The notes under the pieces are model-generated. The model was not told the DNA's origin and made no database searches. It was given only the letters and a program-made list of their open reading frames with translations. From Ginkgo biloba (lineage: Eukaryota; Streptophyta; Ginkgoopsida; Ginkgoales; Ginkgoaceae), in assembly GCA_024626585.1 (NCBI GenBank), contig JANKJI010000001.1, positions 37,822,439 to 37,836,977 of the forward strand: a stretch of DNA of 14,539 nt. Reading direction: 5' to 3'. The translations under genes and the position numbers were made by a program. Below are positions 1 through 8,419 of this stretch, in pieces; the stretch's first letter is position 1; the number at the start of each line of letters is the position of its first letter.

Positions 1-190
1 TTCATGTATAAAAAATAATTTGTTTGAAGATAAGGCTATCTTGGAGATGATTGCATTAGAAAAATTAATCCCATCCCCTTGGCAAGAAGTCTAGTTATCC
101 TTAAAGGGGGATAATACAAAATTAGTCCAATTCAAGAAAATAAAAGTCATGCAGATGTTGTAGAATTAAGATATCTTCAATTTAAATAGT
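1..190 (+). other. Probable intron or upstream non-coding sequence of the receptor kinase
   Basis: All three forward frames are interrupted and no kinase motif can be read here, although the kinase frame is clean immediately to the right. The simplest reading is the 3' part of an intron before the last exon. A decayed coding sequence is the alternative. Confidence 0.4.
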
Positions 191-427
191 TTGAACCAAT
201 CTCTAAAAGACATATGTGAACATAATAAGGAGATTGATTTTGTTATAAGAAAAGAGAAGGAGGAAATGGCCCTGGTCCTCAAAGTGGCTATTCTCTGCAC
301 CAGTACTTTACCCATCAATCGCCCATCAATGAGGAGAGTGTTGGAGTTGCTGCATGAGGTCAATTCACTGCACAAGGCAAAGGCTGTTAGCAAGGATGGG
401 AAATTATCTCTTTACTATGACCAGTAG
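191..427 (+). CDS. C-terminal end of LRR receptor-like kinase (HAESA/CLV1-like), 5' partial
   Basis: This stretch encodes the end of a plant plasma-membrane receptor kinase, family LRR-RLK XI. Proteins of this family sense extracellular peptides and phosphorylate Ser/Thr residues through a cytoplasmic kinase domain. The visible motif is [20 protein letters not shown], which is kinase subdomain XI with its conserved Arg at codon 320-322. It is followed by the family-typical LLHEV and a short tail ending at TAG 425-427. The frame is open from 170 after a stop at 167-169 and has no ATG that would make a sensible start, so this is an internal or last exon. Possible splice acceptors are AG at 188-189, 208-209 or 228-229, and I cannot choose between them. 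No catalytic core (HRD, DFG) is in the window, as expected if it lies to the left. It has no internal stop and is far better preserved than the retroelements. A stranded gene fragment cannot be excluded. The subfamily is confident; the exact orthologue is not. Confidence 0.82.
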   Translation: MNQSLKDICEHNKEIDFVIRKEKEEMALVLKVAILCTSTLPINRPSMRRVLELLHEVNSLHKAKAVSKDGKLSLYYDQ

Positions 428-1000
428 GGCGCTCTTTAGGAGGGTTGCCCAGGAAAAGAATGGATAAAATTGCTTATTTTGGTGTTATTTTGCTTTGAAT
501 TTAGAGGTTTGGCAAGTTGGCCTCTTATCATCTGTACACAGGTTTTATGTATTTATAGTCCGACATTACTTAAACATGAGAACGCTCCCTGTTCCTTTCT
601 CCTTTGTATATGATATATTGCTCATAGTGAAGGATTTGAGCTAGAAGCTGCAGGAGATTAGTTGTTCCTGCTAATTTTGTCAAAAGATGTCAGCAATGTT
701 CATTAGAAAGAGAGAGCACAGCTTTGTGCATTTTCTTTCAGCTTTGGCTCAATCTGAAGCCTGCCAATATACACTTTTGGAGATGAATAACAGAAGTTTG
801 AAACTTCTCACTATTTAAGTTTGGAGTTCTAAAGCTGCACATATAAATGTCATTCGCCTACTACTTTGCCATTCTGCATTGTTTACTTTTGGCTTTCACT
901 GACTCTTTCATCAAAGAACACCTCATAACAAATTGTGAACCAGCCTTGATCTTCAACAAAAGTATATAGACATTTTATAATACAATGTCAGAAAAAGATG
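428..1000 (+). other. Probable 3' UTR and downstream flank of the receptor kinase
   Basis: This sequence directly follows the kinase stop codon. It is moderately GC-balanced, T-rich in places, and shows no coding or retroelement signature. A plant 3' UTR would be expected here. No strong canonical AATAAA poly(A) signal stands out, so the transcript end cannot be placed. Confidence 0.4.
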
Positions 1001-1255
1001 TGATTAATGGAGTGGGATGATTGTTGGGTATGCAGCGTGCATCTAGCTGCTTTGCCAATGAGTTCTTGACTATTTCATCCAAGAACAATACTAACAAAGT
1101 TTGATTCTTCTAGAATTAAAAAGAGGACAAACAAGATTTAGTTTTGGAAGTTGATGAGAAGAGACTATGCCAGGATTGAACTTTATGACAAAGAACTTAC
1201 ATTTTACTCTCAAATGCAGTCTTCAATGATCTGGGGATTTATATCTATGTAACAT

Positions 1256-1401
1256 GGACAGTTTTTGACAATTTGGAAGTGTCAAATTGTCTAAATAGGC
1301 ATTTGAGAGTTTAGAACTGTCCAACTGTCCAGAAACTGCCCAGAAGGGTGGCTTGTTACAGCTAAGATAGTCCAACGCTGTTAAACTGTCCAGAACTATC
1401 C
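1256..1401 (+). repeat. Cluster of ACTGTCC heptamers in both orientations
   Basis: ACTGTCC occurs at 1316-1322, 1324-1330 and 1385-1391. Near-copies are ACTGCCC at 1335-1341 and ACTATCC at 1395-1401, and the reverse complement GGACAGT is at 1256-1262. Inside the cluster GACAATTT (1267-1274) and AAATTGTC (1284-1291) form a perfect 8-bp inverted repeat around a 9-base loop. The identity is unknown. It could be a remnant of a small transposable element or a chance low-complexity patch. Confidence 0.45.
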
Positions 1402-2763
1402 TAGACTGTATTTGCAAAATGCCAACATCTTTGGTTGCCGATGCTTGAATTACATCTTTAGAAAATATTTGGTAGATTGGATGTTGGTATTTTGGGATGT
1501 TTCAGCCTCATGGAGTCCAGCTTGGAGAAGCATCTTCCACCAAATGTTTGCCATTTCAAGTTTTGTAATTCTATGTGAAGTAGCCAAAGACTGATTATAA
1601 CATTTTGTCTTTCCTGTACCTTTCCATCTCGTTGGGTTTGGTGTTTTAGTACTTGATAAATTGTCACAAAGAGCATGCCTGCAAACTCTTTAACGAAAGG
1701 TCTGTAGGAGCCAATTTACAACACATTGCTGATTCAAGATTTTATCAAGTTCCAAATGCTTGTTGATCTACTCCTGACAGTAATTCATCCACGAGAGCAT
1801 CCATTCCACATCCCTGGTGATGAAATGGAGACATATGGGTAGATGGTAAGGGTATCAAAGCTAGGGATGAGACCACGAGCCACAGGATTTAAATGCCCAA
1901 AAATAACCCGCTCGCAGTTGGGAGAGCAGTCAGAAATGGCCAACCATTTTTACTATTGTCATAAACATTTCCTGCAACTCCCTGTCTTTTCCCCAAGAAT
2001 TTTTTGATAAAATTATTCCTGTCGGTTGCTCTTTGTCCTCGATTACCTTGTTTCCTTTAGTTCTAGGCCAGGAATTATCCAACCTTTCTTACAGAGGATT
2101 TCCTACATGTGCTTGTCTTCAATTGTACTCTCCTACAGTGTTTTCTTTAACAGGAAGCTTTAATCTTACTCTCTACGGACTGTATGCAATTTTCAGATCA
2201 GGTTTCCCAGTTAACAGTTGTTATGTTAAAAAAATCTAAGTTATTCGTTCGCGTTCATAGTTTAATGACATGGGTTCTGGCAATAACATAGTGTGGAAGC
2301 TATACGACAACAGAAATGTTTTGGGGCAGTGGATTCTTTTGGGACATTTTTGCCAACGATGCAACCAGATTTGTCGATAAGTTTCAGTCGTTTGTATCAT
2401 TTTTATGAAAGCGTTTGCCAATTCTGCAATAAATGATTCTACAACCTGGAGCTGCTGGCATTGAAAAGAGGCTGATAAAAATTACAAGAAAAAAATACAA
2501 TGGAAGGTATAAAGGGGTAAAGGCAGCACACTCTCCAACCTCTTTTGCAGGCCTTGGCTATTTGAAGCTTCTCCTCTACAGGTCCTTTGCAGGTGCTCTA
2601 CAATTCATGGGAATACATTTCAGTTAAAATTGTCAAACAATTGTTGCAACGAGTTGTGCTCATTTTAAATTTAGAGAACCGGGTAACATATAACTCTCGA
2701 AATCTAACGAGAAGTCCACCACTAAACTGCCGCTCAAAAAGCCTTTTAAAGTACTGACAAAAA

Positions 2764-2819
2764 CCACGTGGTAGCAAAATGAATTGGATAACAATGGCAA
2801 TGGCGGCAGAGTATATAAT
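2764..2819 (+). promoter_or_regulatory. Isolated G-box with downstream TATA-like motif
   Basis: CCACGTGG at 2764-2771 is a perfect palindromic G-box, the core bound by plant bZIP and bHLH factors. TATATAAT at 2812-2819 lies about 40 bp further on, a promoter-like spacing. No coding region follows on the + strand. About 20 bp after the TATA-like motif the composition changes to very AT-rich DNA. It may be a promoter cut off from its gene by an insertion, or chance. Function is inferred only from motifs. Confidence 0.35.
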
Positions 2820-2837
2820 GGCACATTGGAGTTGCTA

Positions 2838-4377
2838 TTAAATTAATATAATTTTTATATTTACATTCATTTTTACGAGATTTTATTTTATTAATTATGT
2901 ATATCCACATACTACCATAGGTGTATACTCTCTTAAATTAAACCTAAAATATATGTTTTTACTTAAGACCAAATTTATTAATTTTGACATTTTCTATAAT
3001 ATTTAATTTACTTAAGTATGTTTTAAAATGAAATAATTTCTTGAATAATTTTCCTTTATAAATTTAGTACACTATTCCATTTTTGGTTAATCAATAACCT
3101 AATTTCATTTAAAACTAAGGATATTTTAATTATCAAGTCAAATCGTTAGTCATAGCGTAAATATAAACTAAAAAATGAATTGTTAATATACATTATTATA
3201 AATATATGATTCAGATTAGTCCATAAGGTCTAAATAGAACCATATAACTAATTTTAATTATCATAATTTTGTAATAAAATTAAAAACTAGAAAGAAAAGA
3301 AAATCTAATCCGATAATTAACTATTGTAAAATTTATATTTTTACAAATTTATAAAATGTATCTAAATAATGTAGTACCATTACTATACTAACTTCCATTA
3401 TGATTATATAAAGGAAAATATTGTGCAAAATGTCAAAAATACATTTTACTTGTGGCATATTTTATTTTGTCATGCTCCAATGAAAAAAATTTGCAAATGT
3501 GCATCAAATTATAAATGTCAAATTTAAAATTTATTTATCATAATCATTTCATCAAAATATTTTTTCTTTTCACTAAATCTTATAGTAAAAGTATAATTTG
3601 ATCATTTGGATGAGAGGAAAAAGAAAGTGAGCAAAAAATTGAGTTAAACTAATAACATGGGTGAAAAAGAGGATTCCAAAAATGTGGAAGAAGGCATATG
3701 GGAAAGTATATGCTATTGCATGTTTACTACCAAAGGATTTATTTATTTTGTAGTGAAACCCTTAGATCTAAAAGGAACATAAAGTGTTCCTTATATGTTA
3801 ATCAAGAGGACAATGGATCAAAGTTATAACCCACTTCCTTGCATAAATGATGATCATTCAACAAAATGAAACTTCCATGGATGAAATTATCAAGCTCCTA
3901 TGGAAAATATAAATCCATATTATATGCCAAAATTTTATTTTAAAAAATTACATCCACACTATAAGATTAATTCATACATGTTAACATTAAAATACTCTAA
4001 GAAGTTAGCATGCTTCATAATAGGGTGCAAGCAGAGGGAAGACTAAGGGAATATCATATAGAAATAAGATAAATAGGATAATTATTTAGCATAGGTTATT
4101 TAACACCCCTTCCTACACATTAATTCACACTATTAAAACCCCAAAATACCCCTAATGATATAATTTCATCATTTTGCAACATTAAATAATTATTTCTTCA
4201 TTATAAGGAGATTTATACAAATTCTTACAAGTCACGCATGGGAATTATTTGCCATGAGTAAAGTCTAGTAATATTCTACAAATTTATATTTATGATGAAG
4301 ACTTATTTCCTTGAATTCTTGTTAGCATAATTATTTATGTACCTTTTTTTCTTATTTTTCCTCTCATCCTTCCTCAT
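2838..4377. other. Very AT-rich region with no readable gene
   Basis: Composition drops sharply at the left edge; row 3001-3060 has only 8 G/C of 60. I see no convincing open frame, LTR terminus or RNA gene. The right part (about 4080-4377) lies downstream of the minus-strand copia gag, where protease would be expected, but no DSG-type motif can be read. It is probably decayed retrotransposon or other old repeat DNA. Confidence 0.45.
3772..3792. repeat. Short perfect hairpin, 8-bp stem
   Basis: AAGGAACA (3772-3779) and TGTTCCTT (3785-3792) are perfect reverse complements around the 5-base loop TAAAG. There is no T-run or neighbouring gene to make it a terminator. It may be an incidental palindrome in AT-rich DNA. 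Confidence 0.5.
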
Positions 4378-4425
4378 TCTATAGTCCTTTATATGATGAC
4401 ATCATTTTCCACAATTATAATAATT
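4378..4425 (-). pseudogene. Decayed CCHC zinc knuckle of copia gag
   Basis: Reading minus from 4422, the codons give YYNCGK, a stop (4402-4404), then CHHIKDYR. The copia nucleic-acid-binding knuckle is normally CYNCGK.GH...DC. The first and last Cys are now Tyr, an expected result of G-to-A change, and a stop sits before the former Gly. Its frame differs from the main gag frame, so at least one indel lies in 4430-4590. Confidence 0.65.
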
Positions 4426-4588
4426 TCCTTTGGGCCTTTTTTGAACTCCACCTGTCTTCATTTTTATTGAATTCCTTCCTTAGAGGGGGATTTTATTTTC
4501 TTGTATATACAAATTATTTTCCTTTGAAGTTTTCCCTTGAAGCAAAGGCACTTTTTCTTAAGCTCAATTCTTCATACATTTTATCCCT

Positions 4589-5146
4589 CTATTACTATTA
4601 TAACAAAAGACCAAATAATTCATCAAAGGATAAAATACTAACTTTACCATATACCGACAAGGTTTGTCTCAATCCCTCATATGTTCTTGCTAAGCTAAGA
4701 AGGTTTTTTTTCACAAACTCCTTCTTCTCAACCATTTCTCCAATGGCTACAATTTGATTTTTTATATTCTTCAACTTTTTCAAGTTACTTTTCATATCTT
4801 CATTATCTTCCATCTTCAAATCGTAAATATATTCCTTCAATGTTAAACTCATTGTATCATTAGGTCTCTTATATATTTCCTTTAAAATTTTCTAAGCATG
4901 ATTCACTATTTTTTTATTTGAAATGAAATGAATAAATTCATTTGTTATGATTAAACCCCAGGCATCCCTTTCTCTCAAATAAAATTTTGCCTTTTGATTT
5001 ATATCACTAAGAGGTGTTTCTTGTCCAAGTGTAATATCCCCCAAATATTTTCCATAAAGAATATGTTCCACTTTGATTTTCCAAATACCATAATTATTCC
5101 CATCAATGTTTTCATCAGATATCATAATATTTGATACACTAGCCAT
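4589..5146 (-). pseudogene. Ty1-copia gag (UBN2 / Retrotran_gag_2 type), broken
   Basis: Gag would form the virus-like particle that packages element RNA. One frame runs from ATG at 5146 down to 4601. Its N-terminal part has the YGIWKIKVEHIL-type motif (usual form W..K/M...L). The later part shows a SLTLKEYIYDLKM stretch and SLARTYEGLRQTLSVY, as in UBN2-type gag proteins. The frame is interrupted by one TAG at 4892-4894, where the family has Trp (AW.IL). After Leu at 4601-4603 come four stops in a row (TAA TAG TAA TAG, 4600 down to 4589). The frame then continues with gag-tail-like sequence. All four could be former Gln codons. It has no indels within about 180 codons and is clearly non-functional. 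Confidence 0.85.
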
Positions 5147-5433
5147 TTTTGTAAATCATGTTTGAAATGACCAATAAATAAGTACTTGATATACTAATTT
5201 TTATAATATGAAAATATTACCTAATTATATACTATAAAATAGACCTACACCTAAAATTTCATCAAAATTTAAGATCATTTGATGGGTTTTTCGGTCCTCT
5301 TCTAAACATAAAAAATTACTCCTTTAGCTCCTTTCATCACTTAGCTCTTATTTCTCCATATGAACTATATTCATCTCTACAAATAAAATAGTTAGTAAAA
5401 CACACCTTTTGATATTTAAAAAATCAGTGACCA

Positions 5434-5449
5434 TATGTTCTAATGCTAA
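5434..5449 (-). other. Decayed primer-binding site of the copia element
   Basis: On the minus strand this reads TTAGCATTAGAACATA. The usual plant initiator-Met site, TTGGTATCAGAGC followed by ATA, differs at four positions and every one is a transition. It lies about 290 bp upstream of the gag ATG, and a possible LTR 3' end (TTACA on minus, 5453-5457 on plus) is 3 bases away. Confidence 0.65.
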
Positions 5450-5457
5450 CTTTGTAA

Positions 5458-6175
5458 TATGATTTGACAAAAAATGTTTTTTATTTCTAGATAACAAAGA
5501 GAAAATAAATAAATAAAAGAATCATGTGACCTCACTCAAGGGAAGAATTCAACCATATTTCCAAATCATTTTAATCAAAATATATATTTTTTTCAAATCT
5601 ACTAATTTTTGCAACCACATCTTTTCTTTTTTTCGTTGGACAATTTTTTTCTCTACACCTCTTTAGATTAGGTCAGATAAGGTCACTGCAATCTTGCCTC
5701 TAGATCATAATGTCTCAAAAAATAAATCCAACAATCACTATCTAAAAGGGTTAACTTTTATCATTGAAATAGTTAGTGGTTCATTTTTCTATTGTACTTT
5801 ACACCTCACATGATCTCCTCTCTATGCAACTCATAACCTAAACTTTTTTTTTTTTTATGGTGTCTTCATTTTTCTACTACGATAATTTTGATCCATCTCC
5901 TAATTTTCTTCTATCTTGCATCTGGTGTGATATTTTATTTATATTACTAATGTATCTATATGATATGGAATTCTCTAATTTGTAAGGATTAAGAATATTC
6001 TCCACTGTGAAAATCAATCAATTTCTTCAGTAGTTATTCCTCTATCTCATTCCATAAGATCCTCATGTAATCCATAATTGGATAGGGTTTTAGATGCTAA
6101 TAGAAAGGGGTTGCATTGATAAATCACCTTGACTTCCCCATATAACCCATTGTCACACAACCCAATGATATCCAC
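5458..6175 (-). other. AT-rich segment between two minus-strand LTR/PBS junctions
   Basis: No open frame or gag motif can be read on either strand. The part next to 5458 should be LTR of the copia element if the 5434-5449 site is real. The part next to 6175 should be leader or gag of a second element if the site at 6176-6186 is real. A run of 13 T at 5844-5856 is the only simple repeat. The internal boundaries are unresolved. Confidence 0.35.
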
Positions 6176-6186
6176 GCTCTAGACCA
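6176..6186 (-). other. Second decayed Met-tRNA primer-binding site
   Basis: The + strand reads GCTCTAGACCA, which is the complement of the usual site (GCTCTGATACCA) with one base missing and one change. It is immediately followed by TGTTG at 6187, the expected complement of an LTR ending in CAACA. The orientation is the same as the copia gag at lower coordinates. Confidence 0.5.
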
Positions 6187-6352
6187 TGTTGAAACAAGAT
6201 AGGAAGATAAAAGTAAATAATTATCATGAACACTTGATTGCATTACTTTACACTATGTACAAAACAAACATATATATAGTCATTATAGAACCATAGATAA
6301 AATTGGCACAAGTTCTAATGACACAAAACCCAACATGTCATGTTAACCAACA
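6187..6352 (-). repeat. Candidate LTR adjacent to the second primer-binding site
   Basis: On the + strand this begins TGTTGAAAC. CAACA occurs at 6331-6335 and 6348-6352, either of which could be the other terminus (TGTTG...CAACA). A TATA-like TATATATAG at 6271-6279 lies inside, at a plausible promoter distance when read on minus. The true LTR may be longer, because copia LTRs commonly exceed 166 bp. No partner LTR was found in the window. Confidence 0.35.
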
Positions 6353-7202
6353 TAGACTAGTTAATCTAGAATATTATCATTATATTTTGAACAAGTTATG
6401 TAATTTTATTATATTGTTAACTAATTAATAATAACCCTACTCCCACTTATTATAAGAAACACATTTTGAAGGGGAAGGAAATCTAGTTTAGATAAGATTA
6501 TGAGAGAGGAGATATTTTTAAGGCCCAATTTAGTCTCTTTGAAATAATCCTATATTCTCTTTTACTCCTTACTTCTTATATTCAATGAAATTGCATAATT
6601 TCCATCATTATTAAATGTAATAATTTCCATCATAATTTCCACAAACAATATCATACATAATATTCATGCATGATATAATTACAATTGACACCATAATTCT
6701 AAATAGAGCACAATATAGAATATAATAATCATAATGGGGCTCACTTTAGACTAAGAGGTCACTAATGGACCCACTAGAATCCAAAAAATTAGAAATGAAA
6801 AAAATATCTAAATAATATAAAGATAAAATTTAAATTATTTTAAAGTGAGCCTTATTTTCCTTTGTGTACTCAAAATGGGCTTTGTTAGCCTTAAACTAGC
6901 CTACATATGACTTCACACCTAGTTTGTGGTTTTATTTTACAAATACGAGCCTACCATTTATCTCTTACATAAGTAACATAGTTAACCATAGTCATACATA
7001 TTGATTTATGGATATAAAATTCCTTTATCTTAACATTATTTTCATTTGAATTATAGGTCCTTTACTTTTATTGTATGAGCCTTCTATATCCTTCTTAAGT
7101 AAAAATATGTCTCTACATAATCTAAACTATCGATCCTACCATTTAAATGTGTGTGTGTGTGTGTGTTGATATCTTCTCTTAAAAGGAAGATATGAATATA
7201 TC
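6353..7202. other. AT-rich region without genes
   Basis: There is no open frame or retroelement motif on either strand. A purine-rich GAAGGGGAAGGAA lies near 6469-6481 and resembles a polypurine tract, but no LTR start follows it. The TG microsatellite at 7148-7166 is the only clear simple repeat. Confidence 0.45.
7148..7166 (+). repeat. TG dinucleotide microsatellite
   Basis: This is an uninterrupted (TG)9T tract of 19 bases in otherwise mixed AT-rich sequence. It is likely to vary in length between individuals. Confidence 0.9.
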
Positions 7203-7520
7203 CTAAGACCATGATACCTCAACTATCTGAATCCTCCTGTTAGTGCCCCTTATAATAAGCAAATAAATATATCTAAACTCCATATATTTCATAAGTATAT
7301 CACCACTAGCATCAAAATAACTTCTCCTCCAAATTTTTTAATCAATACCAAATAAATCACATGAACCCATAACATAAGGCAAGTGATGAAATATCTAACC
7401 ATCCTCTCTATCACATAATATACTATATACGAAATCCAAGACACTAATAAGAGGATCATTCGAATCACATACATCATGGGAAGATGAAATCCTCATACAT
7501 AAAAAAGTATCATAATAATA
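7203..7520 (-). pseudogene. Unrecognised coding-like frame with two stops
   Basis: On the minus strand, the frame from codon 7518-7520 down to the stop at 7203-7205 has only two internal stops, TAG at 7395-7397 and TAA at 7338-7340, in about 105 codons. For DNA this AT-rich, several more would be expected by chance. The predicted protein has mixed composition with Trp, Cys and Arg, and includes the segment RRSYFDASGDILMKYMEF. I do not recognise a family. It is not a copia RT (no YVDD) or integrase. A second minus frame (7289-7477, all-hydrophobic) is open across the same DNA and is probably its shadow. A chance open stretch remains possible. Confidence 0.25.
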
Positions 7521-7643
7521 TTAAAACTTAACATGATAGTGATAGCCATATGTGTTTTGATTAGTAGATGCTCATACAAATCATGGCTTGCACTTCTCAA
7601 AAGTACATTATCCAACAACATCCAATGGGTTCTCTTAATATGG

Positions 7644-7707
7644 TAATAAAATAAGGTGGCATTGGAAAATTATAGTCATAGTATAATAAAACAAGGTGGC
7701 ATTGGAA
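7644..7707 (+). repeat. Direct repeat, 24 bp, period 40 bp
   Basis: TAATAAAAtAAGGTGGCATT and four more bases (7644-7667) recur at 7684-7707 with a single t/c difference. It looks like a local duplication, for example replication slippage or part of a longer decayed tandem array. A run of seven G at 7720-7726 lies just beyond. Confidence 0.85.
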
Positions 7708-7931
7708 GTAACTTAATAAGGGGGGGAAATCTAATCATATTATTCATAAAAATGCATCCTTCCCTATATTACAAAACATAATAAAAAATGTAAATAGAGC
7801 CTAATCATTTGAATGCAATTAAAATTTGAAATTTAAATAATCCCCAATGGAATAAAATACACATATATGAATATAAGGAGGCTTATATGCCTCTATAGTT
7901 TATGCACAAGAGATGATTGAATCTCAAGTCA

Positions 7932-7967
7932 ACATAAGGCCATCTTTCCTCCAACATGGCCTTATGT
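7932..7967. repeat. Perfect 12-bp inverted repeat (hairpin)
   Basis: ACATAAGGCCAT (7932-7943) and ATGGCCTTATGT (7956-7967) are exact reverse complements around a 12-base loop. It lies in AT-rich DNA with no adjacent gene. A smaller hairpin (GAGGC/GCCTC near 7877-7893) sits just upstream. It could be the core of a small inverted-repeat element, but no flanking duplication was identified. Confidence 0.85.
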
Positions 7968-8419
7968 GTATTTTTCTCCAAGATGTGTATTCTTAAATGA
8001 AATATCTTTCTAAATAGATTTATAGTCTACCTTTAAATTCCAAGTGATCTAGTGATCTAGGCTAGATTTAAAGAAGGAAGATAATTATCAACTTCAAATA
8101 TACAACAACATTAAGACAATAATATTTTAAAAATCCATAGAATTAGTCTAAAATTACTTGTGTTTAATTGCCAAAATTACTAATGGGGTCATAAGGGCAA
8201 TGCCTTGGTTAGGGACCTATGAGCAATGCCCTTAGCAGAGTCTGAACATTAGAATTTGAGTCAGTATATCACCAATCCACACTTTGAAGTCTTTGGACTT
8301 TTGTTGAGGAAATTACATGTTAGACAAATTTATTAACCTCAGATGAATTTATCAAAATTATACATAGTTATAGGTTTATTGTGAGTTTTGGCATGTACAA
8401 TAAACTTACATAATTATAA

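Larger units (their letters stand above)
1001..2837. other. Gene-flanking region without recognisable genes
   Basis: Short open frames of 60-70 codons occur on both strands, for example 1412-1594, 2033-2239 and 2433-2627. None shows a family motif or a convincing start context. Composition resembles the kinase flank: row 1801-1860 has 27 G/C of 60. It differs clearly from the AT-rich DNA to the right. No LTR, primer-binding site or retroelement domain was seen. Confidence 0.5.
4378..5457 (-). mobile_element. Decayed Ty1-copia retrotransposon 5' part (leader, gag, knuckle)
   Basis: Read on the minus strand, a primer-binding site (5434-5449) is followed by a leader of roughly 290 bp, then gag (5146 down to 4589), then a decayed zinc knuckle (4425-4378). 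This is the normal order of a plant Ty1-copia element. No protease, integrase or reverse transcriptase can be read at lower coordinates, so the element is truncated or eroded beyond recognition after gag. The CA end of the 5' LTR is placed by inference at 5453-5454 on the + strand. Confidence 0.75.
7521..8419. other. AT-rich region with small repeats, no gene
   Basis: No open frame with recognisable content was seen. Apart from the direct repeat and hairpin listed separately, it holds an 8-bp tandem (AGTGATCT twice, 8042-8057). It also holds an 8-bp inverted pair, TAAGGGCA (8192-8199) and TGCCCTTA (8227-8234), and GCAATGCC appears directly repeated there. Confidence 0.45.

Noticed and set aside
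166-393. Minus-strand open frame of 75 codons at the left end
   Set aside because: It is antisense to the receptor kinase subdomain XI exon, which has an unmistakable motif on +.
1412-1676. Overlapping plus and minus short frames
   Set aside because: Both are about 60-70 codons, have no motifs and overlap each other; consistent with chance.
2033-2239. Plus-strand 68-codon hydrophobic frame
   Set aside because: No ATG-led start in good context, no signal-peptide logic and no homology I can recognise.
2433-2627. Plus-strand 64-codon frame with basic residues, considered as an AP2-like or other small protein
   Set aside because: No family motif fits, and open frames of this length occur by chance in the flank. 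A weak internal TCCTTTGCAGGTGC/TCTTTTGCAGGCC similarity explains part of it.
4080-4377. Possible copia protease downstream of the knuckle on minus
   Set aside because: A faint CVTCKNLYKS-like reading near 4210-4245 recalls the region after DSGA, but no DSG or WI.D motif is readable, so it is unsupported.
4467-4757. Plus-strand open frame of 96 codons
   Set aside because: It is antisense to the copia gag frame on minus. Its Phe/Tyr/Ser-rich composition is the complement of Lys/Glu-rich gag.
5844-5856. Run of 13 T as a terminator or poly(A) tail of a retroposon
   Set aside because: No SINE/LINE body or target duplication was seen next to it, so it is treated as a simple homopolymer.
6469-6481. 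Purine-rich GAAGGGGAAGGAA as a polypurine tract
   Set aside because: No TG-starting LTR follows and no pol sequence precedes it on the + strand.
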